A stretch of DNA of 64,000 nt. Source: Gyrodactylus bullatarudis. Its lineage: Eukaryota > Platyhelminthes > Monogenea > Gyrodactylidea > Gyrodactylidae. The notes beneath the pieces are model-generated. The model saw only the letters and a program-made list of their open reading frames with translations, had not been told where the DNA came from and did not search any database. The number at the start of each line of letters is the position of its first letter. Position 1 is the first letter of the stretch. Below, in pieces: positions 1 to 10,900 of this stretch. Location of the stretch: NCBI GenBank assembly GCA_012064415.1, contig SSNU01000043.1, forward strand, positions 30,937 to 94,936. The letters run 5' to 3'. A program made the translations under genes and the position numbers.

Positions 1-499
1 GGGTGTATCCAGGTGGAGTATTCCTCATCATACGAGAAAGCTCTTTTTCCTCAGGGGGTGGAACATCGAAATTGGGATTCCCTGGGAGTTGAGATGAGTG
101 AATTTCGTTTAATTCCTTTATCTCGTCCATGCTCATTTCAAGCTTGGCCGACTGATCGCCTGATTTTGATGATTTACTGTCTTGCTTTCCATTGAAAATG
201 TCATTTCGGCCAAAGGGTTCACCAAAAATGCTCTCCATTCTTGGTCCCATATTGAAGGGATTGAGAAACATTGGATCCAGGCGAACGTTAAAGCATAGAC
301 TTGATAAATCCCTATAGATGGACATGATATGATTTATATTTTTGGCTGAATGCCTAAATGGAGGCGGCAACGGGAAGTGGTATCTTTGTTTTCCAAATGT
401 GTTCTTCATTTGCCATGGATTTTTCGGTAGGGGATATGAATTCCGTGTACTCGCCAACAAGACCAATCCCAAAAGGTAAATAAGAAGTCTGAAGAGCAT
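1..499 (-). CDS. Secreted protein, 5' part (runs off the window start)
   Basis: An open frame of 166 codons starts with ATG at 499 (minus strand) and continues without a stop to base 1, so only the N-terminal part is here. Residues 1-18 form a clear signal peptide: a hydrophobic leucine-rich core followed by a small residue. The mature part begins with proline- and aromatic-rich sequence, then a long stretch rich in Asn, Met, Phe, Ser and Lys, and a Pro/Glu-rich stretch near the window edge. No conserved domain is recognisable. A TATA tract lies 42 bp upstream of the ATG, as in the other secreted genes of this window, and no intron is seen. It is probably an extracellular or structural protein; function unknown. 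Confidence 0.6.
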   Translation of the reverse strand, partial: MLFRLLIYLLGLVLLASTRNSYPLPKNPWQMKNTFGKQRYHFPLPPPFRHSAKNINHIMSIYRDLSSLCFNVRLDPMFLNPFNMGPRMESIFGEPFGRNDIFNGKQDSKSSKSGDQSAKLEMSMDEIKELNEIHSSQLPGNPNFDVPPPEEKELSRMMRNTPPGYT

Positions 500-540
500 T
501 TTTATCAAGAAAATAATGCCTCTTTAAGCATTTATTTCCG

Positions 541-550
541 TATATATATA
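541..550 (-). promoter_or_regulatory. TATA box of the secreted-protein gene at 499
   Basis: An uninterrupted TATATATATA tract lies 42 bp upstream of the start codon at 499, a normal distance for a core promoter with a short leader. The call rests on position and sequence only. Confidence 0.4.
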
Positions 551-1290
551 TGTTTATCTTGAAAGATTGGACGATTAATAGGCTGTGCGCTTTCAAGTCG
601 AACTTTGATTAAACGTTATTTTCTTTTTTCTATATCATAAAAATCGGATTCCCTCTAACTTGTATTGAAATTGGTTTCCCAAGCGTAATCAAAGTGCATC
701 ATCAAACAAAATAATGTAGGAAATCATTCAAAGGCCGATTGAAGCTATCTTTCTACAATAAAACCCAAATAGTTTATTAAAAGTAAAGACAATGTAGATG
801 ATTATGTAAAAATGTTGAATGAGCATGTTATTGTCTAAGTTATTTCATTTGAACACGGAGTTTTTGTTAAGTCTATAGAGTATATATTTGCATTTCCCTT
901 CTTTTTGTAATAGCTAATTACTAAGATCTTTCCCATCCAAATTCATGCCTAATCAGACATCATGTTCTGGTTGAGCCTAGATGTTTTCCTTTCGTATGTA
1001 TGCCTGTCACCTCTGGTGATATATTCGAAACTTTGAGGACTTATAACTTTTCACAGGAATTACCTACAAAAATGAAAGTTACATATTCTTGATCAGCTCG
1101 ACAAGACAAATGAACTGGTATAAACTTTATACTAGTAATAATTTTCTTATTCAATTTTACTTTGGAAAACCGAATTTTGAGCACTTATTCAGTAAAAGTT
1201 TGTATAAGAATCGAGATTTCAGAACTAAAACATATTTCATCATCTTTTTTGATCATTTAACTCTCATTTAAGCCTAATTTTGTTGGTGTA
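551..1290. other. Intergenic, nothing recognised
   Basis: AT-rich sequence between the secreted-protein gene and the first Penelope element. The only open frames are short, have no convincing start and resemble no family. No RNA gene or repeat was recognised by eye. Confidence 0.5.
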
Positions 1291-3470
1291 CGTGAAAAAA
1301 TTAGAGAGTTATACGTTCTAGAAAAAAGTTACTCAAAAAATAATTTAATGGCCGCTGGTGGCCGTAAAAAAATTTTGAGAAAAAAACGAATGGCACCACG
1401 AGAATCAGCGTGAAAAACTGAACAAGATATGCAAATTTCAGTTGATTCGATTTCCTTAAGTTGATTTTTGTTGCACTGTGTTATGTACGGAAATTGACAA
1501 ATTCCCAAAGTTTTTATGGAACAAGGTCCCACAAACATTCTCTCTTAACAAATATGAATACGTTAAAGTCTCAGCTCAGGCAACATTAGAATCGACCAGA
1601 CAAAGAATTGAATTTCTTGAAAGAAAATTGGACGGAGCAAGAATGAAACTCATTTGTGATGAACAGTTAGACATACACATCAGCAGATTTATTAAAGTTC
1701 AGGGAGGGAAAGAAAGTGAAAGGAAACTTCAAAATTTACTCAAACAGATTGAAAGGGAAGAAAACAATCTCGAAAAGGGCGTCTTTAACTATATTGGGTT
1801 AGAATACAGAAAGAAGTAATATCGTTTGGCCCAAATTTCTGCATTCCAAAAAACATCTAAGGTCACTGATGATAAGACAGCATTCGAAAAGCTGGCTTGG
1901 GATTTAACACAAACTAATAAACTAAAAGAAGGGGCAGATCCTGAAGAGATTAAGATATCTCTACTGAGCATGTACAAAGATTATAGCAAAAAGAAGAGGG
2001 TTAGAAAGAATCTAAGAAGAGAACATATCGAAGCACTTAGGGAAATAACAAACAATAGTGAAATTCTAATTGCGAGACCAGATAAAGGAAAAGGTATAGT
2101 TATTATGAAAAAACAAGACTACGTTAGAGCAGGGAACAACTTTCTCGCAGATGAAAATAAATTCGAGAAAATTGAGGGAACTAGGAAAGACTACAAAATT
2201 GGGGAAGAAGAAAAAACAATAGAGAAATTAGGAAAAAAGTTGAACAGCAAAGAGTTGATAGATAAAAACACGATGGGATCAATCATAAGGAAAAACACGT
2301 GTATGTCTAGGTTGTACTTCTTGCCAAAAACTCACAAAATTGACTCAGATAACCTCCCTGATATTCTACCAATGAGACCAATTCTAGACATGTCTGCATC
2401 CCCACAACACAATTTAGCAAGGTGGCTGTTAGAGATTATAAAACCAATTCATGAACACTACTGCAAATACGTTATCAAAGATGTATTTGAATTCGTTGAG
2501 AAGGTTAAAGACGTAAACATTGGAGAGAGAGCAATGGTTTCCTTAGATATACAGCATCACTTTTCCCAAATATACCGATTGAAGAAACACTCAGTATTAT
2601 TTGCTCGTATGTTGACAACAATAGAAATACCTTCAAATTGAATGGGAATGAAATAACCGAAATGTTAAAAGTGTGTTGCACCAACATTCCTTTCTCATTC
2701 CAAAATGAAGTATACACTCAGAAAGATGGTATAGCTATGGGGTCCCCACTAAGTCCAATATTAGCAGACATTTTCCTTGGTTACCTAGAAAAAGAACGAA
2801 TGGACCAGATCATCAACAGATATACAGAAATGTATATAAGATATGTAGATGATACTTTTATCATAATGAAACCGAATGCATCTATTTCAGAATTTCACAG
2901 AGAGATGAATTCAATTCACCCAAATATCAAATATACAAAAGAAGACGAAATAGACAATGCATTAAGTTTCTTAGATGTAAAGCTGACTAGAAAACCTGAT
3001 GGTACTCTCCGGAGAAATATATACAAAAAGAATTCAGATACGGGAAAGATATAATGGCATACAATTGAAGGTTGTATTCAAAACAACAAGTTTGATCAAA
3101 TTTCAACTTAAAGATAGGCTAGAACCAAATCTCACTTCCTGCTTCGAAGCTACCTGTGGTGCTAAATACATTGGACGGACCAAAAGAAGACTTGCGATTA
3201 GAATACACGAGCATCTCAATAAGAATAGTTCTTCAATCAAAAAACATTTGGATAGATGTGGTTGTGAGGCAAATGAAGAAAATTTCAAAATTTTATTTAA
3301 ATGCCCAAACGACAATCTAACAGAACTTAAAATAAGAGAAAAGTTCTTCATAATGGGAGAGGACCCTAACCTATGTATCCAAAAGAACCATCTTCATGAC
3401 TTGCAGTTACCTTGGCCCAATTGATTTTTAATTTTTCTTCTCTATACTTAAACAAATCAAGAATGGAGAA
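1291..3470 (+). mobile_element. Penelope-like retroelement, decayed (RT + GIY-YIG)
   Basis: Pieces of one Penelope-type polyprotein lie in order on the plus strand. The N-terminal region (from about 1478) is broken by an in-frame TAA at 1817-1819. The reverse transcriptase fingers and palm follow, with the catalytic YVDD at about 2841-2852, preceded by the AMGSPLSPILAD motif. A frameshift near 2555-2560 separates the two RT parts. After the palm, the thumb and linker are missing, and the frame jumps near 3045 to a GIY-YIG endonuclease segment (about 3140-3424) with the KYIG and R-x-x-EH signature. It is therefore a dead copy with one nonsense codon, at least two frameshifts and an internal deletion. 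Outer limits are approximate. Confidence 0.85.
1478..3424 (+). pseudogene. Penelope polyprotein remnant
   Basis: Coding remnant of the element above. Frame order is 1478-1819, 1826-about 2560 (same frame after a stop), about 2560-3045 (shifted), then about 3050-3424 (shifted again). The RT part keeps the palm motif with two catalytic aspartates, and the C-terminal part keeps a recognisable GIY-YIG fold with a conserved Arg and Glu-His. Roughly 200 residues expected between RT and endonuclease in this family are absent. It cannot encode an active protein. Confidence 0.8.
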
Positions 3471-6400
3471 GTTTTTTGGTTTTTCATCAATTGGAAGTTT
3501 TGTAAATGGATTTTACTATTTTTCATTAAATATTTATTCATTAAAAAACTTTGTAAATATAATTTAATCAAACCAGGATTAGAGATTGATAAGACCTGGC
3601 GAAATATATATTTCTCTTATAAAATTCTTTTTATAAATTAACCAATATCTCCATGGGTCATTCGGACGTATATGTAAGTATACGTGAATATTTAACTAAT
3701 AAAAAATTCTCTAGTTACTGCATAGTAAAGATATTATAAGTTTTAAATTTTTCTTTCGGATTAATTTTTTTTGTAAAATTACGTTATTTTTTGCGTTTTC
3801 TACGCGAAGTTTATTTTTGACTGCTAGAAATAAATGAGTTTCACTCTTTAAAAACAATTTTTTTCTCATCTCATTCTTTGGAAAATCCTCCATATTTTCT
3901 TGTTATGGTAACCTTTAACCCCTTCGAACCCGTTAAAATGCAGCGATCGCCAAAAACTGTTGATTTAGAGGTCGTATACGACCACTGAGATCGTAGGGGT
4001 TAATAAATATTGCCAACAAGAGCTTCAAACAATTAAATTAGCGTCTGGTATCCAAGACAAAATTTGTGTAAAATATTGAGATAAATATCTGACTTTTGTT
4101 TGGACAAGGGTTAACAAGTAATTAGCTATTTCTCATTTTTCTTGTGATGAATTTCAAGGGAATGTTTGAGCCTGAATATTGGTTTGCGTAGAGTACCTCT
4201 TAAACTGATTCAAATGTTGCATGATTTAAATATTTCGACCGAGAAGTTGAAATTTTATTTATCCCTTTTCATGATGGATGAAAGTTAAAATTAATTTATA
4301 AAGTAGTCTTTCTATTTTGAAGTATAATTGGTATAAATTAATTAATTAATGATTACCTTGCAGTCTAAAATTTATTGCATTTATTCCTTGATTCCTGTAT
4401 TTTAATTTATTAGGGTTCTTCGATGCCTCTATCAAAGAAATCGCTCAAAACATGAAAACTCAACCCTTCTTTAGGTCCATAAATTGGTCCTACAAGTGGT
4501 TCTAGACTAATCTCTATTCTCCTAACTATAACTGATGAAAAAGGAATTTGACTCTGACTCCTTTTCATATTTACCTGCTGACAAACACCAAAAAAGTTAT
4601 TTTCTTTGGAAGAAGATCATCTTGCTCAATCTCTTCTGGTGTCCCCCAAGACTCAAATATTGGACCATTCATAATATTCCTCGCCGTGATGGCTTCTAAT
4701 CCTACAATTAAGTTAACCAGTGGAACAATACACTTTCTTGAGCGATAATTTGAAATAAAAGTTCGCTAACGAGTAGTCAGTGATGACGTCAAATTATTAC
4801 ATTAATACCATTTGAAAGAGGCATGATTGCTATCATTAAAATAACAATTACTAAATAAATCAATCAAGATTGGTCAAAACAAAATAGGTCATACCTTTTA
4901 AGAACTCACTCTCCAACCATCAGATTACCACTATAAAAACTGTGTAGTTAATCAAGGATCTCGACCTCACATCTGGATAATTTGTAACTCTTTAGAGAAA
5001 TTCTCGAAAAACCTCATTTAAGATCCAACTCTTAGAATTAAACTCTTTAAATTTCTCGATCTCCAACATCCTGACTATGGATCGTGTATTCTTTGGTAAA
5101 GTCCAATATACTCACTCAAATGGTTCCCTTTCCACTGACTTGAATTCAGTAGTTCAAATTTGGGCCAGAGCTCAATAGACAATTGAGAGTAAAATCTCTA
5201 ATTTTCCCATGCTACTTTATTTCTTTCCGCTGACGTTAAATTGTTTCAATCAATCTCAAATTTTCAAATACATTTGGTTTTGTTAAAATACAGCTTTTCA
5301 AACTTTCTTACATTAACTGAAACTACAATTAGTTTTTTAGAGTTAGTCTGATCCGGGTTTTTAGTTCAAGTTTAATTTTCCTTTTTAAAAAACTATTTAA
5401 AGATAGAATATTAAGAATTTAATCAGGGTTATTCATCATTGATAAAAATGTAAATTTCCCAACTGATTCAGAAAAATTCACCTGATTGTAAATTGAATAT
5501 TTTTTATCGAGAAAATTATTTATTTATTTGATTAAGAATTTGCATAATAATAAATAATCTATCTAATAATAGATAAGGCTTTTAGAAAATCTAATTTCTA
5601 TAGTAAATATATTTCCCCTGCAATTTGAGATGCTCTCTGGGGAAAAGAATCACATGAAACTATTGTACAATGGACAATGTTTGAATTTTAATGAATTTTT
5701 AATGTGCAATGCATTTGCTAGAAAAACTTGAAGTTGGGGTACAACTTTCAGATTTTCCCATTTCAAAATAATTATCCTAAATCTATGCCACAAGGAAATA
5801 TCAACGGCCTCTTACCAAATACAGTAGAAAAAGCAGACGAATGACAAATGTACATTCTAAATGAACCATTACTATTTTGTCTGCAATGCATTCTTTATTC
5901 TCTTTTATTCCATCAAATGTAAAGCTAATCACAACAGGTGCAGTCATTGTTTATTTTTCATATACTCTACCTCCTTTGATTAATACAGAATAATATACAG
6001 AATCACTGCCGATGTCCATTATAATTAACTTGGTGATTAACTAAGTGAATGAAAATATATTTTTAATTCAAGGATTAAAAAAAGATAACTTTGATTGACT
6101 TGCATTAGAATAGAAGTGGAGTTTTTCATGAAAACTTTGATCACGATTCAAAGTTTACATTCATCAGTATATTATAGAAATAATCCCAAAAATAGAAAAA
6201 ATTCTACACAAGCCTGGTGCAAGGAGAATAGAATTTATAGAACTCTCGTGATTTTTGCATGAAAAAATTATCTTACTTTTCCATCTTACGATTCGATTCG
6301 GCATTATGTTGTGTATGAGAAACGTTGACCTGATTAATTTGTTTTCATTATTTGAAATGTTGAATCTAAATTTAAGTAACAAGCTTTATTTGGTGAAAAC

Positions 6401-6966
6401 ATTTCAGCATGCTGTTAGAAACTTGATCGACTTGATAGAGGGAAATGTTTATCAAGTCACCTGGTTGATACGTTTGGAAGAAATCCAACTTTAGATTGAT
6501 GTGAAATATCTTTTCATATGTGTAAAGGTTGCCAGAGGTGCTAAACCTTACGTTGCATTTGAAATTACATTATTTTTCTTGAGTGTATCTCTCTGATAAT
6601 AGGAGATCAAGTGATTTATCCTTAGAATAGGGAATAAAGAAACATCTTTCTCCCTTTTTGAACAAGTGTTAACACAAACAGAAATGTTGATCAAATGAAT
6701 TTTTACTAATGATGAATAAATAATGCTCGTTTTTATTGAGATCTTACAAAAAATTGCAAATAGACAATTGTAGGAAATACTTTTTAGGGTAAATATCTTT
6801 TTATTGCTAATATGAAGGCTTTCTGTAAGCTTTTGTATAAAAAATGGTTTTATGACGATGCCGACTTTTGTTGTTAGAATTTGGCGCTCTGATGATAATG
6901 ATAAGAATGAGTTTATTGTATGTTCTATCCAGGAGACAAATGGATCTCTCTTGTAAAGGTGTAACT
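3471..6966. other. Gene-poor region
   Basis: About 3.5 kb of AT-rich sequence with only short frames that look like chance. Apart from the small MITE-like repeat at 3915-4003, nothing was recognised. No convincing exon with splice sites could be assembled on either strand. Confidence 0.5.
3915..4003. repeat. Short MITE-like repeat with TTAA ends (piggyBac type)
   Basis: An 89-bp unit starts TTAACCCCTTCGA and ends TCGTAGGGGTTAA, giving imperfect terminal inverted repeats of about 13 bp, each including the tetranucleotide TTAA. TTAA is the target of piggyBac transposons. The interior is more GC-rich than its surroundings. It is likely a tiny non-autonomous relic; a chance palindrome is possible. 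Confidence 0.4.
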
Positions 6967-7827
6967 TTACTTGATTAATTTGTACTTTTTCCCATTAATA
7001 ATTATCAAATCCTCTCCAATGTTATTGACAATTACATCAGACTTGGGCCTAGAACTTATTCCGGTTGATGTAGTTGTTTTAGACCAAGGACTCGATTTCA
7101 CATTATAAACTGTTAGAGGAGTATTCAGATTGTAGGTGAATCGTTTGTTTACTACAGGCTCTGGATTCTTAATTACAGGCTTGCTGCTGATCCCCTTGGA
7201 GGAATACAACGCTGGCCTTTGGCTTATATCATTTATTATATTTTTATCCTCAGATATACTCAGTCGGTGTACAGGACCTTGCGGTCGATATTGTCCCTTG
7301 TAGGGGGGCCTAGGGATAAATTGACTAGGACTTGGCACTGGCACATAGGATTTGATACTGCTCGGCGCCGGTGGTGTCGATCTCTGATACCCCTTGTATG
7401 TTGGAGGAATGTAAACTCCTTTTTTGTTTATCATTGGTTGAGGATTCTTTAGAGGAACTTCTGGTTTCGAGTAACGATCAAACGATTTTTGCATTATTCC
7501 TTGTATATTTTTTGACAATTCATCATTATCAAAATGCCATGTACTTGGATTGGGATTGGAGAATGTCGAGCTAATATCATTGACGAATTTGTTCAGCTCA
7601 ACATTATGGCTATTCGATTTAATATTTTTAACCTCAACCACTGGTCTAGTATACTGATAGGACTGCTTTGGATAGTAGACATATCTTCTATGCAAAACTT
7701 TAATTGGCCCCGAGGAAGATTGATTTCCCTGGGGGAGGAAATTTTGTAAACTCGGTCCAGATATTTGAGTATATGAAGTTGAACAGATGTACACAATCAA
7801 AAGGCTGAAAATAAATAGCTTTTTCAT
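6967..7827 (-). CDS. Secreted proline-rich protein
   Basis: A single-exon gene of about 286 residues. I chose the start at 7827 rather than the upstream in-frame ATG at 7893 because it gives a standard signal peptide (MKK followed by a hydrophobic core, small residues near position 20) and because a TATA tract covers the upstream region. The mature protein is rich in Pro, Tyr, Lys and Ser with loose short repeats of the type K-N-P-(E/Q)-P and Y-K-G-x-Y, and it ends in a basic tail that includes GKKYKLIK. No enzymatic domain is visible. Composition suggests a structural extracellular protein, perhaps cuticular or of the body covering. Function is inferred only from composition. Confidence 0.65.
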   Translation of the reverse strand: MKKLFIFSLLIVYICSTSYTQISGPSLQNFLPQGNQSSSGPIKVLHRRYVYYPKQSYQYTRPVVEVKNIKSNSHNVELNKFVNDISSTFSNPNPSTWHFDNDELSKNIQGIMQKSFDRYSKPEVPLKNPQPMINKKGVYIPPTYKGYQRSTPPAPSSIKSYVPVPSPSQFIPRPPYKGQYRPQGPVHRLSISEDKNIINDISQRPALYSSKGISSKPVIKNPEPVVNKRFTYNLNTPLTVYNVKSSPWSKTTTSTGISSRPKSDVIVNNIGEDLIIINGKKYKLIK

Positions 7828-7877
7828 TTTTTTCTTCAAATAACAAAATAATATGGAAATTTTCCCCAAAACCCAAC

Positions 7878-7890
7878 TATATATTATATA
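7878..7890 (-). promoter_or_regulatory. TATA box of the secreted gene at 7827
   Basis: A TATATATTATATA-like tract lies 51-63 bp upstream of the chosen start codon. It supports the downstream ATG as the true start, because the upstream ATG at 7893 would fall just upstream of the TATA tract. Confidence 0.4.
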
Positions 7891-8714
7891 CATGGTAAGA
7901 CTAGGAGATTCCTATTGGCTGTTCATATTTTCATGCATAGATTAAGAATTAAATGTGATTTTCACTCTATAATTTGATCCCTTTCTACAATCTCTAATAT
8001 TATTCCGTAGTATGAAACGATAGGATATGTATTAGATTAAAAAACTACATCATTTAACAAATGCAAAGGAATTTTAACTTTGCCAAACAAGTTTTTGTAA
8101 ACAATTTAAATTACCAATTGATGTTCTTTTAATTCTTATTACTCCGATCATAAAAAAGAGAATGTTCTTTTAAAAACTGATAAAAAATTGCCTAAAATTA
8201 GTATAATATTAGTTTCAATATCAATATGGAGAATTTGATTATTTCTGATCTAACTATTGGATTCGTTTATCATAGAGAAAAAACATAACCCCATAAAAAT
8301 GTCCTAGACAAAATTTCGCAAGTTTTCATGTTTCCTACAAACAATAGCTTTTTAATATTTTGAAAAAAATATCGAAGAAGAGACAGTTTAAAAAACAAAT
8401 TCTCATATGGCTGTCTAAAAAGGAATGATTTTTGAATATTCTATAAAGTCAATGGCTGGCTTCCAAAATTGATGATAGAATTAACCATATTAAATAAATA
8501 CAGAATAAATAGTACAGAACAAATGGTATACTCAATCAATTTGAGTACTGAAACTTATTCAAAATTGTAAAATTCCAATCAAGTATGGGAAATACTTGGT
8601 TGAAAATTGAGAAAAAGATTTATGATAAATTTGATTTTAAAGAATGAATAAAATTCATGTTGCATGAAAAATCGTTACCGCATAGCCTTAGTTGGTGAGA
8701 AGTGGAGGAAAAAT
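7891..8714. other. Intergenic, nothing recognised
   Basis: AT-rich sequence between the secreted gene and the Mutator-like element. No gene-like frame, repeat or RNA gene was recognised. Confidence 0.45.
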
Positions 8715-9165
8715 TGAGTCAATTACATTTTTGACTATAGTTATTTCATATTTTACACTTTTGACTACACTTTTTTTTCTTTATTACATTTTTGACTATA
8801 GTTATTTCATATTTTACACTTTTGACTACACTTTTTTTTCTTTATTATGTTTTTGACTTTCTCTCATAGTTACATTTTTAACTACACTTTTTACAGATTT
8901 GACTACAATTTGAAAAAATATTTTACTTTTGATTACACTTTCTTCCATATTTTACACGTTTGACTATAGCCAAATTCTAATTAGAATATTGAGATTTTTT
9001 TCCAAATATAGTTAATTTGACTATAGTTAATTTTGTTTTTATATTTTTAACTACATTTTTTTTCATTATTACATTTTTGACTATACAAATCCTAGGATCT
9101 CACAAAGGTTATTTCAAGGTTAATTATAATTCATGCCGTTAATTTAATGGGGAATATAATTTTGT
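8715..9165 (+). repeat. Left terminal inverted repeat of the Mutator-like element
   Basis: Pairs with 9995-11168 read on the other strand. It contains a 61-bp tandem duplication (units starting at 8722 and 8783) that the right arm seems to have only once. A short segment around 9055-9110 is absent from the right arm. The arm consists mostly of variants of TTTTTGACTA. Confidence 0.7.
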
Positions 9166-9285
9166 TAATCTTTATGTTATAATTCATTACAATCAAAGAA
9201 TAATTATAAAGGGTTATTTTGACCATAGTTACAAGTTAGAAATAATAAAACTGTTGACAATTATAATAAGTTTATTCGATAGTAT

Positions 9286-9693
9286 TCATTTCACATCTTC
9301 ATATTTTGATTTTAATCGTTTCAGCCTCGGTCGCCCTCGTTTTCGAGTTGCCACCAGGCTTAGAATTTCACAATCCTTAAGAGAATCCAAATCTGGTAGA
9401 AATATTTTCGATGAATAAATTTTTTTTAGAGTGTCAGTCTTATATATTCTTTCAATGTGATTAATCCAATTTATTTGTGAATAAATGGCTACAACGAAAA
9501 AATGTTTGCAAGGCGAACCAATAAATTTTGCCTTGTTGCATGAGCATATCATTTCGCACAAATTAAACACTTTGAAAACTTCAGATGATGGTGTATTCAT
9601 TACTAAGTATTCACCTTCATTTGTTGATTTTTTTACAACAAGTTTTCGAGCCTCTTTGATAATAATGATCAACTTCTCTTCAGAATTCTTCAA
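9286..9693 (-). pseudogene. Mutator-like transposase C-terminus (SWIM zinc finger)
   Basis: About 135 residues are open but without a credible ATG (the frame opens upstream on a non-ATG codon). The segment contains C-x-C followed by C-x-H (ICSCNKAKFIGSPCKHFF), a SWIM zinc finger as in MULE transposases, then a basic KRGRPR AT-hook-like tail. The DDE catalytic domain that should precede it is missing, so this is a remnant of the transposase. It lies between the two inverted arms. Confidence 0.65.
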
Positions 9694-10079
9694 AGATGAA
9701 TAAATCTCTGTCTGTCGATTTGAACGGGTGAAGCTTCCTCAATTCACGCAAGGAATTATTAAACGATTATTTATATATATGTATATTGGATGTAAGTTGA
9801 TCATAACGACAAGCTGGAAAAAATTGTGATTTGCCCAATGTTTCGCTGGTATAACTCATGATTTAGAGTTTTTTCTCTGTCTGAAATAATTATCAAGTTC
9901 TTTTCAAGTTGAAGAGACGTGTTAAGATTCCCGACAGAAATGGATATTATACATTGGATAATTGAAAAAAACGAATAATTATAACACGGTGATTAACCAA
10001 ACATATATTCCCCATTAAATTAACGGCATAAATTATAATTAACCTTATTAAGTGTAGTTAAAAATGTAAAAACAAAATT

Positions 10080-10900
10080 TAGAAAGAAAGTTTGACAGAC
10101 AAGGTTAATAAACGTAATAGGTAGATTTTTTGATATCTTTTGGGAATAATGATCATTGGCTAAAATACTTCGTGATTTTGTTGATTTTTATTATTGTGTC
10201 CGAGTTTCGGTTTCTTTTTCTTGTTTCCTCTGGTTGACTGCTAGTTTCAACGACTGCTCTATTTCCGTTTCTCTTATTTGGCCAGTTTAGACCTAACGTC
10301 TTGACAAGTTTCTTTTGCTTGCATAAGATTGGGTTCTCTCTTTTGATAAAGAAAGCTTCAGCAGTTTTTAATGTGTTGACATTCCTCCCATTTTGTCTAT
10401 AGAGAATATAAAAGTTTGCTGGGGAGGCTTTTTTGTCACATATCTTGAGATGATCCCTCACTGCTGTGTTTCCAGTATAGAGATGTTCATCTATTCTATC
10501 CTCGAGTCTCCTCGTAGTGTGACCAATGTACTCTGCTTTACACTGGAATTTGTACACAACATAAGAAGACTTATTATAATCCAAAAGGTCCTTAGATTCA
10601 TTCGTAAACATTTTATTAGTCTTGAAAATATATCTGATTTTCTTTCTTGGAAATGTTGTTTGGAATAACTCGTTTACTTTTTGTTTCAATATTGTTCCAT
10701 GGTTATCTCCTTTGAAAGGTACTATCAAATAGACAGGTTGAACATAAGGAATAATGGTGAAATAAGTAGAACAATTCACAGAAAAAAGACTTTCACTGGT
10801 AAACTTATGAATTACAATTTTCGGCATCCTTTTTTACTTTCTAAATATGCTCTCACCGTTTGCTCAATTGACAGATGATATTAAAAATCATTTCAACACA
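10080..10900 (-). mobile_element. 5'-truncated Penelope-like insertion
   Basis: The insertion is read on the minus strand and carries only the C-terminal part of a Penelope polyprotein (GIY-YIG endonuclease) plus a 3' tail. It sits inside the right inverted arm of the Mutator-like element. A 12-bp direct repeat, aaaaacaaaatt, is present at 10068-10079 and 10901-10912, and the arm sequence continues correctly on both sides, so this is a target-site duplication. A 5' truncation is typical of target-primed reverse transcription. Confidence 0.75.
10153..10827 (-). pseudogene. Penelope GIY-YIG endonuclease fragment
   Basis: About 224 residues. The sequence contains YKFQCKAEYIGHTTRRL followed by DRIDEHL, which matches the Penelope GIY-YIG domain (a spaced Tyr, the conserved Arg, and Glu-His). 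A basic, low-complexity C-terminal tail follows. Homology continues upstream (10828-10880) in another frame, so there is a frameshift near the truncation point. No reverse transcriptase is present. Confidence 0.7.

Noticed and set aside
4548..4748. 66-codon frame on the plus strand
   Set aside because: Biased composition, no domain, no neighbouring exons that extend it.
6164..6494. Overlapping frames on both strands near 6.2-6.5 kb
   Set aside because: No start context, no splice-linked exons and no family similarity; they look like chance frames in AT-rich DNA.
7828..7893. Upstream ATG at 7893 as start of the secreted protein
   Set aside because: It would put a non-signal sequence before the signal peptide and lies just upstream of the TATA tract.
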